A DNA stretch of 64,000 bases from an uncultured Spartobacteria bacterium (GTDB lineage Bacteria > Verrucomicrobiota > Verrucomicrobiia > Chthoniobacterales > JAATET01): assembly GCA_937901895.1 (NCBI GenBank), contig CALGTD010000098.1:1-64000 (forward strand). Direction: 5' to 3'. The translations under genes were made by a program, and so were the position numbers. Below, in pieces: positions 41,859-51,245 of the stretch; position 1 is the stretch's first letter, and each line of letters begins with the position of its first letter. The notes beneath the pieces are model-generated. The model was not told where the DNA came from. It searched no databases and saw only the letters and a program-made list of their open reading frames with translations.

Positions 41859-43574
41859 TTAACGTGAGATACGGGCTGTTTGCACAAGAATTTGATGGAG
41901 AACCTTCAACTCTCGTCGAAATTCGCGATTGAGCCGGGCGGTAGGAACTCCGAGTCGGGCCGTCCAGTTGGCATCGCCGATTTCCCCCGGGACGTTGAAG
42001 CGATCCTCCGCTCCCAGAATATCGGTGATCATTGGGACGGCGAGCCACGAGTTCGCAGCCATGAGGCCGCGCATGGTGGCCTCGTGAATTGACGCATTGA
42101 ACTCCACGGGCGCGTCCAGAGGCGCTGCACCGGCGAAAATCAGAAGTTCGTTCATTCGGCTCAGGGATTCCGCAGCCGCCCCGGAGTCGCCGGCTTGTGC
42201 GGCCGCGAACCATGCGTTCCAAAATGTTTTCACCGGCGGGTGGTCGTGCGTCGCGTAGGTGGCGAGCGAGAGGCGCTGGTATTGCGCGCCGGGAATCATT
42301 CGATCTTCCTCGTCGCGTTCCCATTGGGGGATCTTGAATCCGGGGATCTCCAGCCGTTCAAGGGCGGGACGCACATAGGGAGGAACCGTGCCCAGGTCCT
42401 CGGCGACGATGCGGTGCGGGCCGGTTTCCTCGAGGAAAATCCGGAAAAGCACCTCGCCATGCCGGCAGTTTGCAGCCTCGTTTTCCGGCGTCGAGTCGTC
42501 ACGGGGAACGAATCCCGGGAGCCGACCGCCGGTTTTCTCGCGTGCCTGCTCCTCGTCGAGATCGAGGAATTCCATGTTCTGCTCCGGGCGCCACGGGAAG
42601 CTGTAGATGCGGAAGAATCCGAGTGCATGATCGACGCGGAGCAGGTCGAACAGGTTGCGCATCGCTTCCAGCCGGCGGCGCCACCAACGGAAGTTGTCGT
42701 GCGACATCGCGAACCAGTCGTAGAGCGGGAAGCCCCAGTTTTGACCCCATTTTTCGGTGAACGGATCGGCCGCGAAGACCTTTTCCGGAGGCGCGCCGCA
42801 CGAGCGCGAGAGGTCGAAAATCTGTGGTTCACTCCAGACGTCGCAACTGTAGACGCTCACCCCCACCGGCACATCACCCATGAGCGCAACGCCGAGGTGG
42901 TGGCAATGGTCGCGGGTGGCGGCCCACTGCTCGTGGGCGATCCACTGGACGTAGCGATGGAAATCGGCGAGGCCGTCGACGGACTCCCGTTCGTCGGCGG
43001 GCAGGGTGTCGCGCCATGAGGTGGCCGCTTCGAGTGAGCGGTGTTCGGGCGGCCATTCGGAGAAAACCTCCGACTCGCCGTGAAGCGTGACCAGCGCACG
43101 ATAAAGTGCGTAGGCCTCGAGCCATTCGGACTGTGCGTCGCAGAAATCGACAAATCCGGCACGCCGGGCGGCGGAGGCGCTTGTCCGGAAGCGCTCGTAG
43201 GCGGCGGTGAGCAGTTCGCGTTTGAGCGACTTCACGCCGGCGTATTTGACCGGGCCGGCCCGCAGATCTTCGAGGTCGTGCCTGCTGCAGATGAGATCAA
43301 AGTCCTTTTTCCGCAGGTCGGGAAGTTCGGAGGGAAGCGTGGCGATCGTCAACGGATCGAGCGCCATCGAGCTGATGATGTTGTAAGGGCTGTTGTCGGA
43401 GCCGGGCTCGTTGACCGGGAGGATCTGGACAAGGCGCAGGCCGAGGGCCGCGGCCCATTTTGCAAACTCCCTCAACGCAAGCGTGTCGCCAATGCCGAGA
43501 TCGTTGGGGCCCCGCAATGCGAACAGGGGGGCCAGCACGCCGGCGATTCGTTGGTCGGGATTCAGCTCCAGCAC
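41859..43574 (-). CDS. malQ: 4-alpha-glucanotransferase (GH77)
   Basis: About 571 residues of MalQ/amylomaltase, which transfers maltooligosaccharide chains in glycogen and maltose metabolism. The nucleophile block is RVDHALGFFRIYSFP, the acid/base is in IVAEDLGTVPP, and the third acid is in THDHPPVKTFW. SDNSPYNIISSMALDPL is the N-terminal family block. The frame has no ATG near the conserved start; I chose GTG at 43574, giving VLELNPDQRIAGVL, and the exact start is uncertain. It follows the membrane-protein gene by 46 bp on the same strand. Confidence 0.88.
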   Translation of the reverse strand: MLELNPDQRIAGVLAPLFALRGPNDLGIGDTLALREFAKWAAALGLRLVQILPVNEPGSDNSPYNIISSMALDPLTIATLPSELPDLRKKDFDLICSRHDLEDLRAGPVKYAGVKSLKRELLTAAYERFRTSASAARRAGFVDFCDAQSEWLEAYALYRALVTLHGESEVFSEWPPEHRSLEAATSWRDTLPADERESVDGLADFHRYVQWIAHEQWAATRDHCHHLGVALMGDVPVGVSVYSCDVWSEPQIFDLSRSCGAPPEKVFAADPFTEKWGQNWGFPLYDWFAMSHDNFRWWRRRLEAMRNLFDLLRVDHALGFFRIYSFPWRPEQNMEFLDLDEEQAREKTGGRLPGFVPRDDSTPENEAANCRHGEVLFRIFLEETGPHRIVAEDLGTVPPYVRPALERLEIPGFKIPQWERDEEDRMIPGAQYQRLSLATYATHDHPPVKTFWNAWFAAAQAGDSGAAAESLSRMNELLIFAGAAPLDAPVEFNASIHEATMRGLMAANSWLAVPMITDILGAEDRFNVPGEIGDANWTARLGVPTARLNREFRRELKVLHQILVQTARISR

Positions 43575-43620
43575 GAGGCGTTGACTAGCCTGCGACCGTT
43601 GCGCCCGCAAGCGGAAGCGG

Positions 43621-45357
43621 TCAGCGGATGGAGGAATCCGGCAAATCCCGGAGGTCGTAGATGATGAAGCCTTCCCCGCGCGCGGCGACCGGGAGCGACC
43701 GCCACGACCGGGAGGATGTGGGATAGCGCTGACGTTCGGGTCGCCCCCAGTAGAGATAATCGACGCCCAGCGCCTGTGCGCTTTCCTTCCAGCGTGGGCC
43801 GCCAAGCATCAGGCGTTCGAGTTGGGTCATTGCGTCCGCGTAGTCGATGCCGTGGCTCCACAAATGTCCTTCGTAGCCGACCGCGATTTTCCGGCCGAGA
43901 AGGACGAGGGGATGCGAGTATTCCGGCGCGCAGGCAAAGGTCGCGGACGGATCGAGGGTTGCGATGCCGCCCTCGGTCGCGTCAACAACGGAACGTTTCG
44001 CGAGGTCGTAGCCGTGGCGTTTGTCGAGGCCGCCGACGAGGGAGATTGCCCCCGTGAAAAAAAGGACGAAGCAAACGATCGCGCGGCTCGGGAACGGCAT
44101 GGGACGAAGCACGTTGCTCCAAAGCGCGGGAGCGACGGCGAGCCATGCCCAGATGAGGATCTTCGTGTTGTCCCATGGCCACTTCGCGAAGGACCACAAC
44201 GTGCACGCGACGAAAAGCAGTGTGGCCGGAAGGACGAACGCGCGGGTTTCCCGGCCGCCGCGGAAGACGGTCCATACCGCAAGACCGGCCCAGAGGACGA
44301 GGTAGAGACCAAAGTTGTTCAACCAGAACCACGCAGGATGCGACGGGTTTTCTCCTGCCGGCGTTTCATCCTGCAGCCATCCAGGGTGCCAGTGAATGCC
44401 GCCGGTCGTTCCGAAGCCTCCGGTGACGAGCGCCACGCAGAGCGTCGCCGGGAGCAGGGCGGCACATCCGAAGCGGATGCACCCGATTCGTGTGGTTCGT
44501 GACGACGCGAAGGCAAATACCCCGACGAGCACGGCGCTCAGGCAAAGGAAGCTGTGGAGACTGAAGAGCGGCAGCGATGCGTAGAGCAGAAGCGCGGCCC
44601 ACCATGGAAGGAACGGGCGCTCGTCGCGGAGGAATCGCGAACGCCAGTCGTCCAGCAACAGCAGCCCGATCGGCAGTGCGAAGAGGAGGCCCCGTTGCGT
44701 GACGAAGAGGGCGAGGAAAAGGTTCTTCCAGGCCATGCGTGCCTGGTAGTCGTCGATCGGCAGGCTGCCGCTTTCCACGAGCGAGCGTAGAGCGACGAAA
44801 CCTGCGAGACCCCCGCCAAACAGAAACACAGCGATTGCGAATCCGCGGCCCCATTTCCAGAGCGCGGCAGCGGTGAGGACGCACCCGCCGACTCCCACCC
44901 AGATGAGTCCCTGTTCGACGGGGACGCCGACCGCGAGAAGCAGGGAGTTGAAGAAATCGGCCCCGATCGGATACCGCAGCGGCTCGCCTGCGAAGATGGG
45001 ATTCTCCGGCCAGAACGGAACGTCGCTGGCAAAATTGCGGATGAAATTCAGGTGCAGCGCAAGGTCGCCGAGGTTGTTCGGCGAAAGGACGGTGAGGTTG
45101 TTGCCGCGTGTGTAAAGCAGCCAGAAAAACGCGCGGAATCCCGCCAGCGCAAAAGCGCCAAACAGCGCCCACTCGACCGGATGAAAGCGTGCGGAGACCG
45201 GCGTTGTCTGACGAAATGCCAGGGCACCCACGCCTGCACCGATTGCGAGTGCCAGCCACGCCGTAATGGCGAGGAGGCCGCCGCCGGCGAATGCGAAGGC
45301 AATGCCTGCGACGACCGCCGTGACGGCGCCGATGAGAACCGCTGCGAAGGCTCTCAC
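43621..45357 (-). CDS. polytopic membrane protein, GT-C-like, unknown function
   Basis: 578 residues with about ten or more membrane helices and a soluble C-terminal part (about 480-578) with LGVDYLYWGRPERQRYP. The loop with NFIRNFASDVPFWPENPIF and the following PLRYPIGADFF resembles the first periplasmic loop of GT-C-fold glycosyltransferases and related membrane proteins. The start is GTG 45357, overlapping the end of the Agl23-like gene by 4 bases (GTGA). The two are therefore coupled and may act together in transferring sugar from a lipid carrier. No catalytic Asp pair could be confirmed. Confidence 0.65.
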   Translation of the reverse strand: MRAFAAVLIGAVTAVVAGIAFAFAGGGLLAITAWLALAIGAGVGALAFRQTTPVSARFHPVEWALFGAFALAGFRAFFWLLYTRGNNLTVLSPNNLGDLALHLNFIRNFASDVPFWPENPIFAGEPLRYPIGADFFNSLLLAVGVPVEQGLIWVGVGGCVLTAAALWKWGRGFAIAVFLFGGGLAGFVALRSLVESGSLPIDDYQARMAWKNLFLALFVTQRGLLFALPIGLLLLDDWRSRFLRDERPFLPWWAALLLYASLPLFSLHSFLCLSAVLVGVFAFASSRTTRIGCIRFGCAALLPATLCVALVTGGFGTTGGIHWHPGWLQDETPAGENPSHPAWFWLNNFGLYLVLWAGLAVWTVFRGGRETRAFVLPATLLFVACTLWSFAKWPWDNTKILIWAWLAVAPALWSNVLRPMPFPSRAIVCFVLFFTGAISLVGGLDKRHGYDLAKRSVVDATEGGIATLDPSATFACAPEYSHPLVLLGRKIAVGYEGHLWSHGIDYADAMTQLERLMLGGPRWKESAQALGVDYLYWGRPERQRYPTSSRSWRSLPVAARGEGFIIYDLRDLPDSSIR

Positions 45358-46910
45358 TGCGATTCCTCCTTGTCGGGTGGTCCCACAATCGGCTCGCCGG
45401 GCATCTGGTCGGCGAAGATTCGTGCGCGAAACCACGCCACGCAGTCCTCCTGAGCATCCCGCAGCCGGAACTCACGGCGCACGTAGCGTCCATTGAGGTG
45501 CCGCTCCACGTCGCGCGCCTTGCTCCGTTCGGCGGCGATCACATCGGCGAGGATCGTGCTTTGCGGCGGATAACCTGGATAGCTCGCATTCGGGAAATCC
45601 CCGAAGATCCATGGCAGCGGGTAGTAGCTGTCGAGGTGGAAGGCCATGAACATGTGCCGCGCGCCGGGATCCTTCCGCGCCCGTTCGAGCACGGGATCGA
45701 CGAGCTTTGCGACACTGCGGTGGGTCTGCACGTAGACGTAAGGCTGCAGGGGGTTGTCGTAGTCGACGAAGTTCAGTTTTACGGACATCACGATGGACAC
45801 CGCGATCACCGTGGCTCCGGCAAAGGCGACCGCGGGCAGTCTGCGGAACTCCTCCATCAGCGCGCCGAACGTGAACCAGAACGGCCACACCATCGCGAGC
45901 AGCAGCCATGGCGTCTTGTAGGGGATGATTGAATACGCCAGTAGCGCACCGGTTCCGTAGATCGCGAGATACCGGATCTGCGCCGGTGCCGGCCACAGCA
46001 GGCGCACGCAGGCGGCGAGACCGAGGAGCGCAGGCCATTCGTAGAGCCGCATCAGGTCGAGGAAATAGCCGTTTATGATCACCTTTTTCCCCGACCCGAG
46101 CGGAATCGTCAGCCAGTCGAAGGCGACCTTGGTGTGGCCATGCTCGTCCATTCCTGTCCTGGACCACGCCGCGTAGGTCTCATAAAGGCCCTTCACACCG
46201 GACCAGTTCATGAAGGTGCCGGAATAGAAAAGCACGATTGCAAAAACAGCCAGCCCCGTGGCAGTCAGGAAGTCCGTCGTCTGCCATTGTCTTCGGGCAA
46301 GTCGAAGTGCGGGACGCGAAGGAGAAATCGCCTGCCACGCCAGCAACGGAGGGACTGCCAGCGCGAAGCAGCCGAGGTGAATGAAATACGTCTCCTTGGT
46401 CAGGATCATTCCAGCCACGCCACCCGCCAGTGCGAAGACTCCTGGGCGCGAACCGTTTTTCCAAAGCTCGAGGATTCCCCACGCCGTGAGCAGAAGGAAC
46501 GCCAGGAGCCACGTCTCGTGGATCGAGTATCTCCCGTAGAACGTCGCGCAGGGGGACACCGCCATGGCGAGGGCCGCCCAGCGGGCTGCGTGGGTGCCGA
46601 GGAAACGGCCGAAGCGCAGCGTCAGCCAGACGCAGGCCAGACTGACGAGCACCACGGGCAGTCGGATCGCCCACGCCTCGCGGCCCAGCAGCTTCTGCGC
46701 GGCGAAGACCGCATACATGTGAAGTGGGCCGTGATAGTTCGTCGGATCGTATTTGTAGAAACCCGTCTCCGACATGCGGTCGGCAAACCAGCCGTTCACA
46801 CCCTCGTCGAAGTGAGGAGGCTTCAGGTCCAGTGCCGCGAAACGCAGCACGGCGGCGAGGAGGAGGATCAGGATTTCCGGCCAGGGAAGGCGGCGAAACA
46901 GAGGCTGCAC
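45354..46910 (-). CDS. Agl23-like (GT39/ArnT-type) membrane glycosyltransferase
   Basis: 518 residues with multiple membrane helices. PHFDEGVNGWF carries the acidic pair in the first outer loop expected in GT39/GT-C enzymes. KYDPTNYHGPLHMYAVFA is the hallmark block of the Agl23-like ('flippase activity-associated') family, known in archaea and several bacteria. It likely moves sugar from a lipid-linked donor at the outer face of the inner membrane. The start is GTG 46910, giving VQPLFRRLPWPEIL just before the first helix; the upstream frame has no similarity. It is divergent from the beta-barrel gene and coupled to the membrane protein behind it. Confidence 0.8.
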   Translation of the reverse strand: MQPLFRRLPWPEILILLLAAVLRFAALDLKPPHFDEGVNGWFADRMSETGFYKYDPTNYHGPLHMYAVFAAQKLLGREAWAIRLPVVLVSLACVWLTLRFGRFLGTHAARWAALAMAVSPCATFYGRYSIHETWLLAFLLLTAWGILELWKNGSRPGVFALAGGVAGMILTKETYFIHLGCFALAVPPLLAWQAISPSRPALRLARRQWQTTDFLTATGLAVFAIVLFYSGTFMNWSGVKGLYETYAAWSRTGMDEHGHTKVAFDWLTIPLGSGKKVIINGYFLDLMRLYEWPALLGLAACVRLLWPAPAQIRYLAIYGTGALLAYSIIPYKTPWLLLAMVWPFWFTFGALMEEFRRLPAVAFAGATVIAVSIVMSVKLNFVDYDNPLQPYVYVQTHRSVAKLVDPVLERARKDPGARHMFMAFHLDSYYPLPWIFGDFPNASYPGYPPQSTILADVIAAERSKARDVERHLNGRYVRREFRLRDAQEDCVAWFRARIFADQMPGEPIVGPPDKEESQ

Positions 46911-46960
46911 GCCGTTGGGAATACGAGGCGGGAAAGCCGGGTGCAAGTCGCGACCGGGGA

Positions 46961-46979
46961 CGCGGGAGCGGTTCCCGCG
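46961..46979. promoter_or_regulatory. 7-bp hairpin in the Agl23/beta-barrel divergent region
   Basis: CGCGGGA (46961-46967) and TCCCGCG (46973-46979) form a perfect stem with a 5-nt loop. It lies 50 bp before the Agl23 start on one side and 78 bp before the beta-barrel start on the other. It could be an operator or a leader structure; no function is shown. Confidence 0.3.
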
Positions 46980-47056
46980 CCGTGTCGTGTCCGGGGCGAA
47001 ATGGCGCCAAAACTTCGCACTTACAAATGGAAAACTTCTTGGGCAGACTCCCGCAC

Positions 47057-47998
47057 ATGATTCGCACGATGATATTCGTCCTCGCCGGATGTGCGGTGGC
47101 GCTGTCCGCATCCGCCCAGCAGGCGACGCAGGCCGTGCAGGCCGCCGAACAGGCGACGATGACGCAGCAGGTAGAGGGCGGGATCGTCACCAGCTCGATG
47201 ACGTCGTCGGAATCGTTTGCCCCGGCGAGCGAATCGGACCCTGACATTGGGGAGCAGATTCTTTTGCAGCCGGAGCAGAAGTATCAGCCGTTCAGTGCGT
47301 GGACGAACTGGAACGTGTTCTGGACGAGCAACGCCCAGCTGCTCGACGACACGAATGGCGGCTCGGACACGTTCATGACCGGCGTCGTCGGTGGCAGTTA
47401 TCTTCCATATCTCGGCGGGAATCTCTTTGCGGAGTTCAGCGCCGAGCAGAGCATGTTTCGCTACGCCCGGAACAGCAGCCTCGACTTCAACGGGCTGAAT
47501 CTTTCCGCGGGGTTGATCTACGTGATCCGCGAACTCCAGGACCTCACGGTGTTTGCGAATTACAACTACGATTTGCTGACCGTGCGCGGGTTCAACAAGG
47601 AGATCTACCACGACCACGCGATCACGGCCGGCCTGCGGAAGACGTTCGTCCTGAACCGCGCGAATCTGGTTTACACCTCGCTCGGCGCGGATTTCACCCT
47701 CGGTGGCTGGCCCGATTACGCGTTGCGGCACGAGTTCGCATGGCTGGCCGGATACCAGCTCAGCCTCACGCGAATGGTGAAGCTCGACCTCTATTACCGC
47801 CTGGCCGCGCAGCCGTATCGTTACGCGGATCGCACGGATTTGAACCAGCTTATCGGGGGTGGCGTGACCGTTGGCGTGACCCCCTGGTTGAGCGTGCAGG
47901 CATTGAGCACTCTCGGAATCAACAACTCCACCGAGAGTCAGTTCAGCTATTTCGCTGCAAATTTAGGTGGCGGAATCGGAATTATGGTCAATTTTTAG
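47057..47998 (+). CDS. predicted outer-membrane beta-barrel protein
   Basis: 313 residues. A signal peptide (about 1-20, cut after SASA) is followed by a low-complexity Gln/Ala/Thr segment, then alternating beta-strands rich in Tyr/Trp and Gly. The last residue is Phe (GIMVNF), the outer-membrane assembly signal of beta-barrels. FAEFSAEQSMFRYARNS and HEFAWLAGYQLSLTRMVKLD look like strand pairs. ATG 47057 begins the signal peptide; an earlier ATG at 47027 would add ten residues. It precedes the FecR gene by 4 bp, so they are one operon. The ligand or role is unknown. Confidence 0.75.
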   Translation: MIRTMIFVLAGCAVALSASAQQATQAVQAAEQATMTQQVEGGIVTSSMTSSESFAPASESDPDIGEQILLQPEQKYQPFSAWTNWNVFWTSNAQLLDDTNGGSDTFMTGVVGGSYLPYLGGNLFAEFSAEQSMFRYARNSSLDFNGLNLSAGLIYVIRELQDLTVFANYNYDLLTVRGFNKEIYHDHAITAGLRKTFVLNRANLVYTSLGADFTLGGWPDYALRHEFAWLAGYQLSLTRMVKLDLYYRLAAQPYRYADRTDLNQLIGGGVTVGVTPWLSVQALSTLGINNSTESQFSYFAANLGGGIGIMVNF

Positions 47999-48002
47999 GC
48001 TA

Positions 48003-49010
48003 ATGAAAATGGTGCGCTGGATGTCGTTGGCCGGGCTCGTGGTGCTCGGCGTATCCGTTGCCCGTGCCGCCGGTCCGCTGCAAAGCGCGGAGGTCACGCG
48101 GGTATTCAACAAGGTCGAACTCCTTCCGGGGGAAACACCGCCGGTGCCGGCGAAGGTTGGCGACGAGGTGAGCGGCCGGACGGCTGTGCAGACCGGCACG
48201 AAGTCACGCGCGGAACTGGCGTTCAACGATTCCACGATTGCCCGGCTGGGTGCGAACTCGCTGTTCAGCTTCGACCGGGGAACGCGCGATCTGAATCTCA
48301 ACGAAGGCGTGATCCTGCTGGAGGTGCCGAAGAATGCGGGCGGGGCGACGATCAATACCGCGGCCGTGACTGCGGCGGTGACCGGCACGACGATCATGAT
48401 CGAGTTCCGCAAGGCGGCGAACGCCGGGAGGGGGCTGATCAAGTTCATCGTCCTCGAAGGCACGATGCGGCTGAATTTGAAGGGCACTCTTGGAGAATCG
48501 ATCCTGTTGAAGGCCGGCCAGATGCTGACGATTCCCGCGGGCGCGAAGAAGTTTCCGGATGCTCCCATGGTGGTCGATGTCGGCCGCCTTGCGAAGACCT
48601 CGGGGCTGATGGGCAGTCAGTTCGGGCCGCTGAAAAACGAACCGTTCATTATGCAGACGGTGAACGAACAGCGCGTTCTCAAGGCTAGGGGCAAGCTCAT
48701 CAACGTGAACTATTCGCTCAAGGGCAAGCGGAAGAATCCCGTGTTGCAGTCGACGAACATCGCGTCCCAGGCGACGCTGCGCACGGACGCCGAGGTGCGC
48801 GGAAATCCCCAAAAGCCCTCTCCGGCACGCCCGGCGGCGCGTCCAAATCCTCCCAAACCGCGTCCGGAGCCACCGACTCCTCCCAAGCCGCCGAAACCGC
48901 CGAAGCCGGATAATCGCCCGCCGAAGCCGCCGCCGGCTCCCAACAAGCCGAAGCCGCCGAAGCCGGTGCCTCCTCCTCCGGTGCCGCCGCCGCCCGACGT
49001 GAATTATTGA
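48003..49010 (+). CDS. FecR-domain protein with Pro-rich C-terminus
   Basis: 335 residues. A signal peptide (about 1-23) is followed by a FecR domain (about 45-150). GDEVSGRTAVQTGTKSRAEL and IARLGANSLFSFDRGTRDLN begin it, and AAVTAAVTGTTIMIEFRKA and LKAGQMLTIPAG follow. The tail (about 275-335) is a Pro/Lys-rich low-complexity region with PPKP and KPPKP units ending PPPDVNY. FecR domains usually sense outer-membrane states for an ECF sigma factor, but no sigma factor is next to it, and no N-terminal anti-sigma segment is present. It is probably a surface or periplasmic protein working with the beta-barrel before it. Confidence 0.8.
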   Translation: MKMVRWMSLAGLVVLGVSVARAAGPLQSAEVTRVFNKVELLPGETPPVPAKVGDEVSGRTAVQTGTKSRAELAFNDSTIARLGANSLFSFDRGTRDLNLNEGVILLEVPKNAGGATINTAAVTAAVTGTTIMIEFRKAANAGRGLIKFIVLEGTMRLNLKGTLGESILLKAGQMLTIPAGAKKFPDAPMVVDVGRLAKTSGLMGSQFGPLKNEPFIMQTVNEQRVLKARGKLINVNYSLKGKRKNPVLQSTNIASQATLRTDAEVRGNPQKPSPARPAARPNPPKPRPEPPTPPKPPKPPKPDNRPPKPPPAPNKPKPPKPVPPPPVPPPPDVNY

Positions 49011-49138
49011 GGACGTCGCTCGAGAAACCGGCGTTGGAGGGATGAACGGCTTGCACGGAATGTGTGCGCTCCGGCAGAGTGCCATGTCATTCCGCGCAAG
49101 CGGGTGACTTTCCGCAACTTTCACCCTCAACGTTCTTC

Positions 49139-50080
49139 ATGCGCCTGCTGCTCGTCGACGGTCACTATTTTCTCTACCGCTCGTTTTTCGCGATCCGCGG
49201 GCTGACGAACTCCAAAGGGGAGCCCACGAACGCGATTTACGGCTTCACGAAGGCGCTGCGTCGCATGATCGCCGACGTGAAGCCGGATCGCGGAGCGGTG
49301 GTGTGGGATCGCGGGATTCCGGAGCGGCGGACGGCATTGCAGCCGGCATACAAACAAAACCGGCCGTCGATGCCGGACGAGATGCGCGCGCAGGAAGGGT
49401 TCATGCAGGAACTCGTGCCGCTGCTCGGGATGGCCAGCCTCTCACTTCCGGACACCGAGGCCGATGATCTGATTGGCTCGTATGCCGTGCAGCATCCCGG
49501 CGAGACGGTGATCGCGACGAACGACAAGGACATCCTCCAGCTCGTGAACGGGCGTGTCCGAATCTACTCGACGAACAAGGTGGATCTCGCGCCCGGGGAA
49601 ACGTTCGCATTGCTTGGCGAGGACGCCGTTCGCGCGAAGTGGGGGGTGGATCCGGGGCAGATCGGCGATGTGCTCGCGCTCACCGGCGACAGTTCGGACA
49701 ACATCCCCGGGGTGGACGGCGTGGGACTGAAGACCGCAGCGGCCTTGATCCGCGAGTTTGGATCCGTCGAGGCGCTGCTCGAGAATGTCGACCGCGTTTC
49801 CAGCGCGCGCACCCGCGAGAAGTTGATTGCCCAGCGGCAGCAGGTGATCGACAACCGCCGGATGGTCGCACTCGATCTGGATCTCGTGCTGCCCGTCGCG
49901 GTGGAGGATCTGCGGATCGAACCGAGGTATCCGGAACTGATCGAGGCGCTGCGGAGATGCGAGTTCAAGGGACTGCTCGCGGAGATCGAGCGCGAGGCTG
50001 CAGGAGCGGGCTCTGCGACTGCGCCGCAATCACCGGTTGCACCTCCTTCGCCGCCGGCGTCGCAAGCGGAGTTGTTTTAG
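49139..50080 (+). CDS. stand-alone 5'-3' exonuclease (Pol I N-terminal domain-like)
   Basis: 313 residues of the FEN/5'-3' exonuclease family, without a polymerase domain. Metal-binding acidic motifs are in LLVDGHYFLYRSF, PDTEADDLIGSYA and ATNDKDILQLV. The helix-hairpin-helix reads GDSSDNIPGVDGVGLKTAAA. It would remove RNA primers or flaps. The C-terminal end is Ala/Pro-rich. The ATG at 49139 starts the domain. No polA is next to it, so it may back up or replace the nuclease domain of DNA polymerase I. Confidence 0.9.
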   Translation: MRLLLVDGHYFLYRSFFAIRGLTNSKGEPTNAIYGFTKALRRMIADVKPDRGAVVWDRGIPERRTALQPAYKQNRPSMPDEMRAQEGFMQELVPLLGMASLSLPDTEADDLIGSYAVQHPGETVIATNDKDILQLVNGRVRIYSTNKVDLAPGETFALLGEDAVRAKWGVDPGQIGDVLALTGDSSDNIPGVDGVGLKTAAALIREFGSVEALLENVDRVSSARTREKLIAQRQQVIDNRRMVALDLDLVLPVAVEDLRIEPRYPELIEALRRCEFKGLLAEIEREAAGAGSATAPQSPVAPPSPPASQAELF

Positions 50081-50176
50081 CCGGTCGGCCTCAATCTGAA
50101 TTTTTTCGCCGAGTCGCGTGACCATTGCCGTTCGGCGGGGTTTCATTGACGGGCCGCACGCGCGGCGCCTTCCCCA

Positions 50177-51193
50177 ATGAACCAATACCTTTCCATTCTC
50201 GTCACGCTTGGATGCGTCGCTGCTACACCACTTGCCGCTGCGGACGTCGCCGCGAAACCCGCCCCTCTCGAGAAATCCGCCAGCCGGAAGGTCGTCACCC
50301 GCGATCCCTCGACGATCGTCGAATGCAACGGGGAATACTGGATTTTCTACACGGGGAAGGGGACGCCATCGATGCGATCGAAGGACCTTGTGACATGGAA
50401 ACCGGGCCCGCCGGTCTTCAAGCAAAGTCCCGATTGGGTGGCGACGGAGGTCCCGAACAACAAGAACGGCGTTTTCTGGGCGCCGGATGTCATGAAGGTC
50501 GGCAACGAGTATCGGCTTTATTATTCCGTCTCCTCGATGGGGGCGATGGATTCCGCGATCGGACTGGCCACCAACCGGACGCTTGATCCGAAAGACCCGC
50601 GATACGAGTGGAAGGATCAGGGAGTCGTCGTGCGATCGCGTGCGGGCGGGAACTGGAATGCGATCGATCCCGCGATTTTTCAGGATGACGACGGCAGACT
50701 GTGGATGGCGTTCGGCTCGCATTGGAGCGGGTTGAAGCTGCTCGAGCTGGATCCGAAGACCGGAAGGCGCCTTGATCCGGATGCTCCGTTGATTCCGATC
50801 GCGTCCGCGGAGGTCGGGCTCGAGGCGGCCTATCTCTGCAAGCGGGATGGCTATTACTATTTGTTCTTCAACCGGGGCACCTGCTGCCAGGGGGCGGACA
50901 GCACCTACGAAATTCGCGTCGGCCGGAGCCGGTCGATCGAGGGACCGTATGTGGACAAGGAAGGAAAATCGCTGATGGAAGGCGGCGGCAGCATCTTCCT
51001 CGAAAACCGCAATGATCCGCTCGTGGCGCCGGGACACGCCGGCATCCTCCTCAAGGATGGCACGGAATGGTTGAGCTGCCACTTTGAGGGCGACCTCCAA
51101 ATGGATGGCAAGGCGACGCTGGGGGTGATGCCGGTCCGCTGGGTGGACGGCTGGCCGGTGGCGGACCTGCCGGAAAGCAAGGCCGCAAGGTAG
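50177..51193 (+). CDS. GH43-family arabinan endo-1,5-alpha-L-arabinosidase
   Basis: 338 residues with a signal peptide (about 1-22) and a five-bladed beta-propeller. The catalytic residues fit GH43: base D43 in TRDPSTI, pKa-setting D164 in NAIDPAIF, and acid E216 in VGLEAAYL. NRGTCCQGADSTYEIRVGRS and the DDDGRLWMAFGSHWSG block are typical of arabinanases. It would cleave arabinan from plant pectin. It is a single-gene unit, but a GH2 and a GH76-like gene elsewhere in the window support a polysaccharide-degrading life style. Specificity is inferred from family similarity. Confidence 0.87.
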   Translation: MNQYLSILVTLGCVAATPLAAADVAAKPAPLEKSASRKVVTRDPSTIVECNGEYWIFYTGKGTPSMRSKDLVTWKPGPPVFKQSPDWVATEVPNNKNGVFWAPDVMKVGNEYRLYYSVSSMGAMDSAIGLATNRTLDPKDPRYEWKDQGVVVRSRAGGNWNAIDPAIFQDDDGRLWMAFGSHWSGLKLLELDPKTGRRLDPDAPLIPIASAEVGLEAAYLCKRDGYYYLFFNRGTCCQGADSTYEIRVGRSRSIEGPYVDKEGKSLMEGGGSIFLENRNDPLVAPGHAGILLKDGTEWLSCHFEGDLQMDGKATLGVMPVRWVDGWPVADLPESKAAR

Positions 51194-51245
51194 CGGGGGC
51201 TGCTTTTGGCAGGAAGCGGCTGACTGCCTGCGCAACGCAAGCGGG

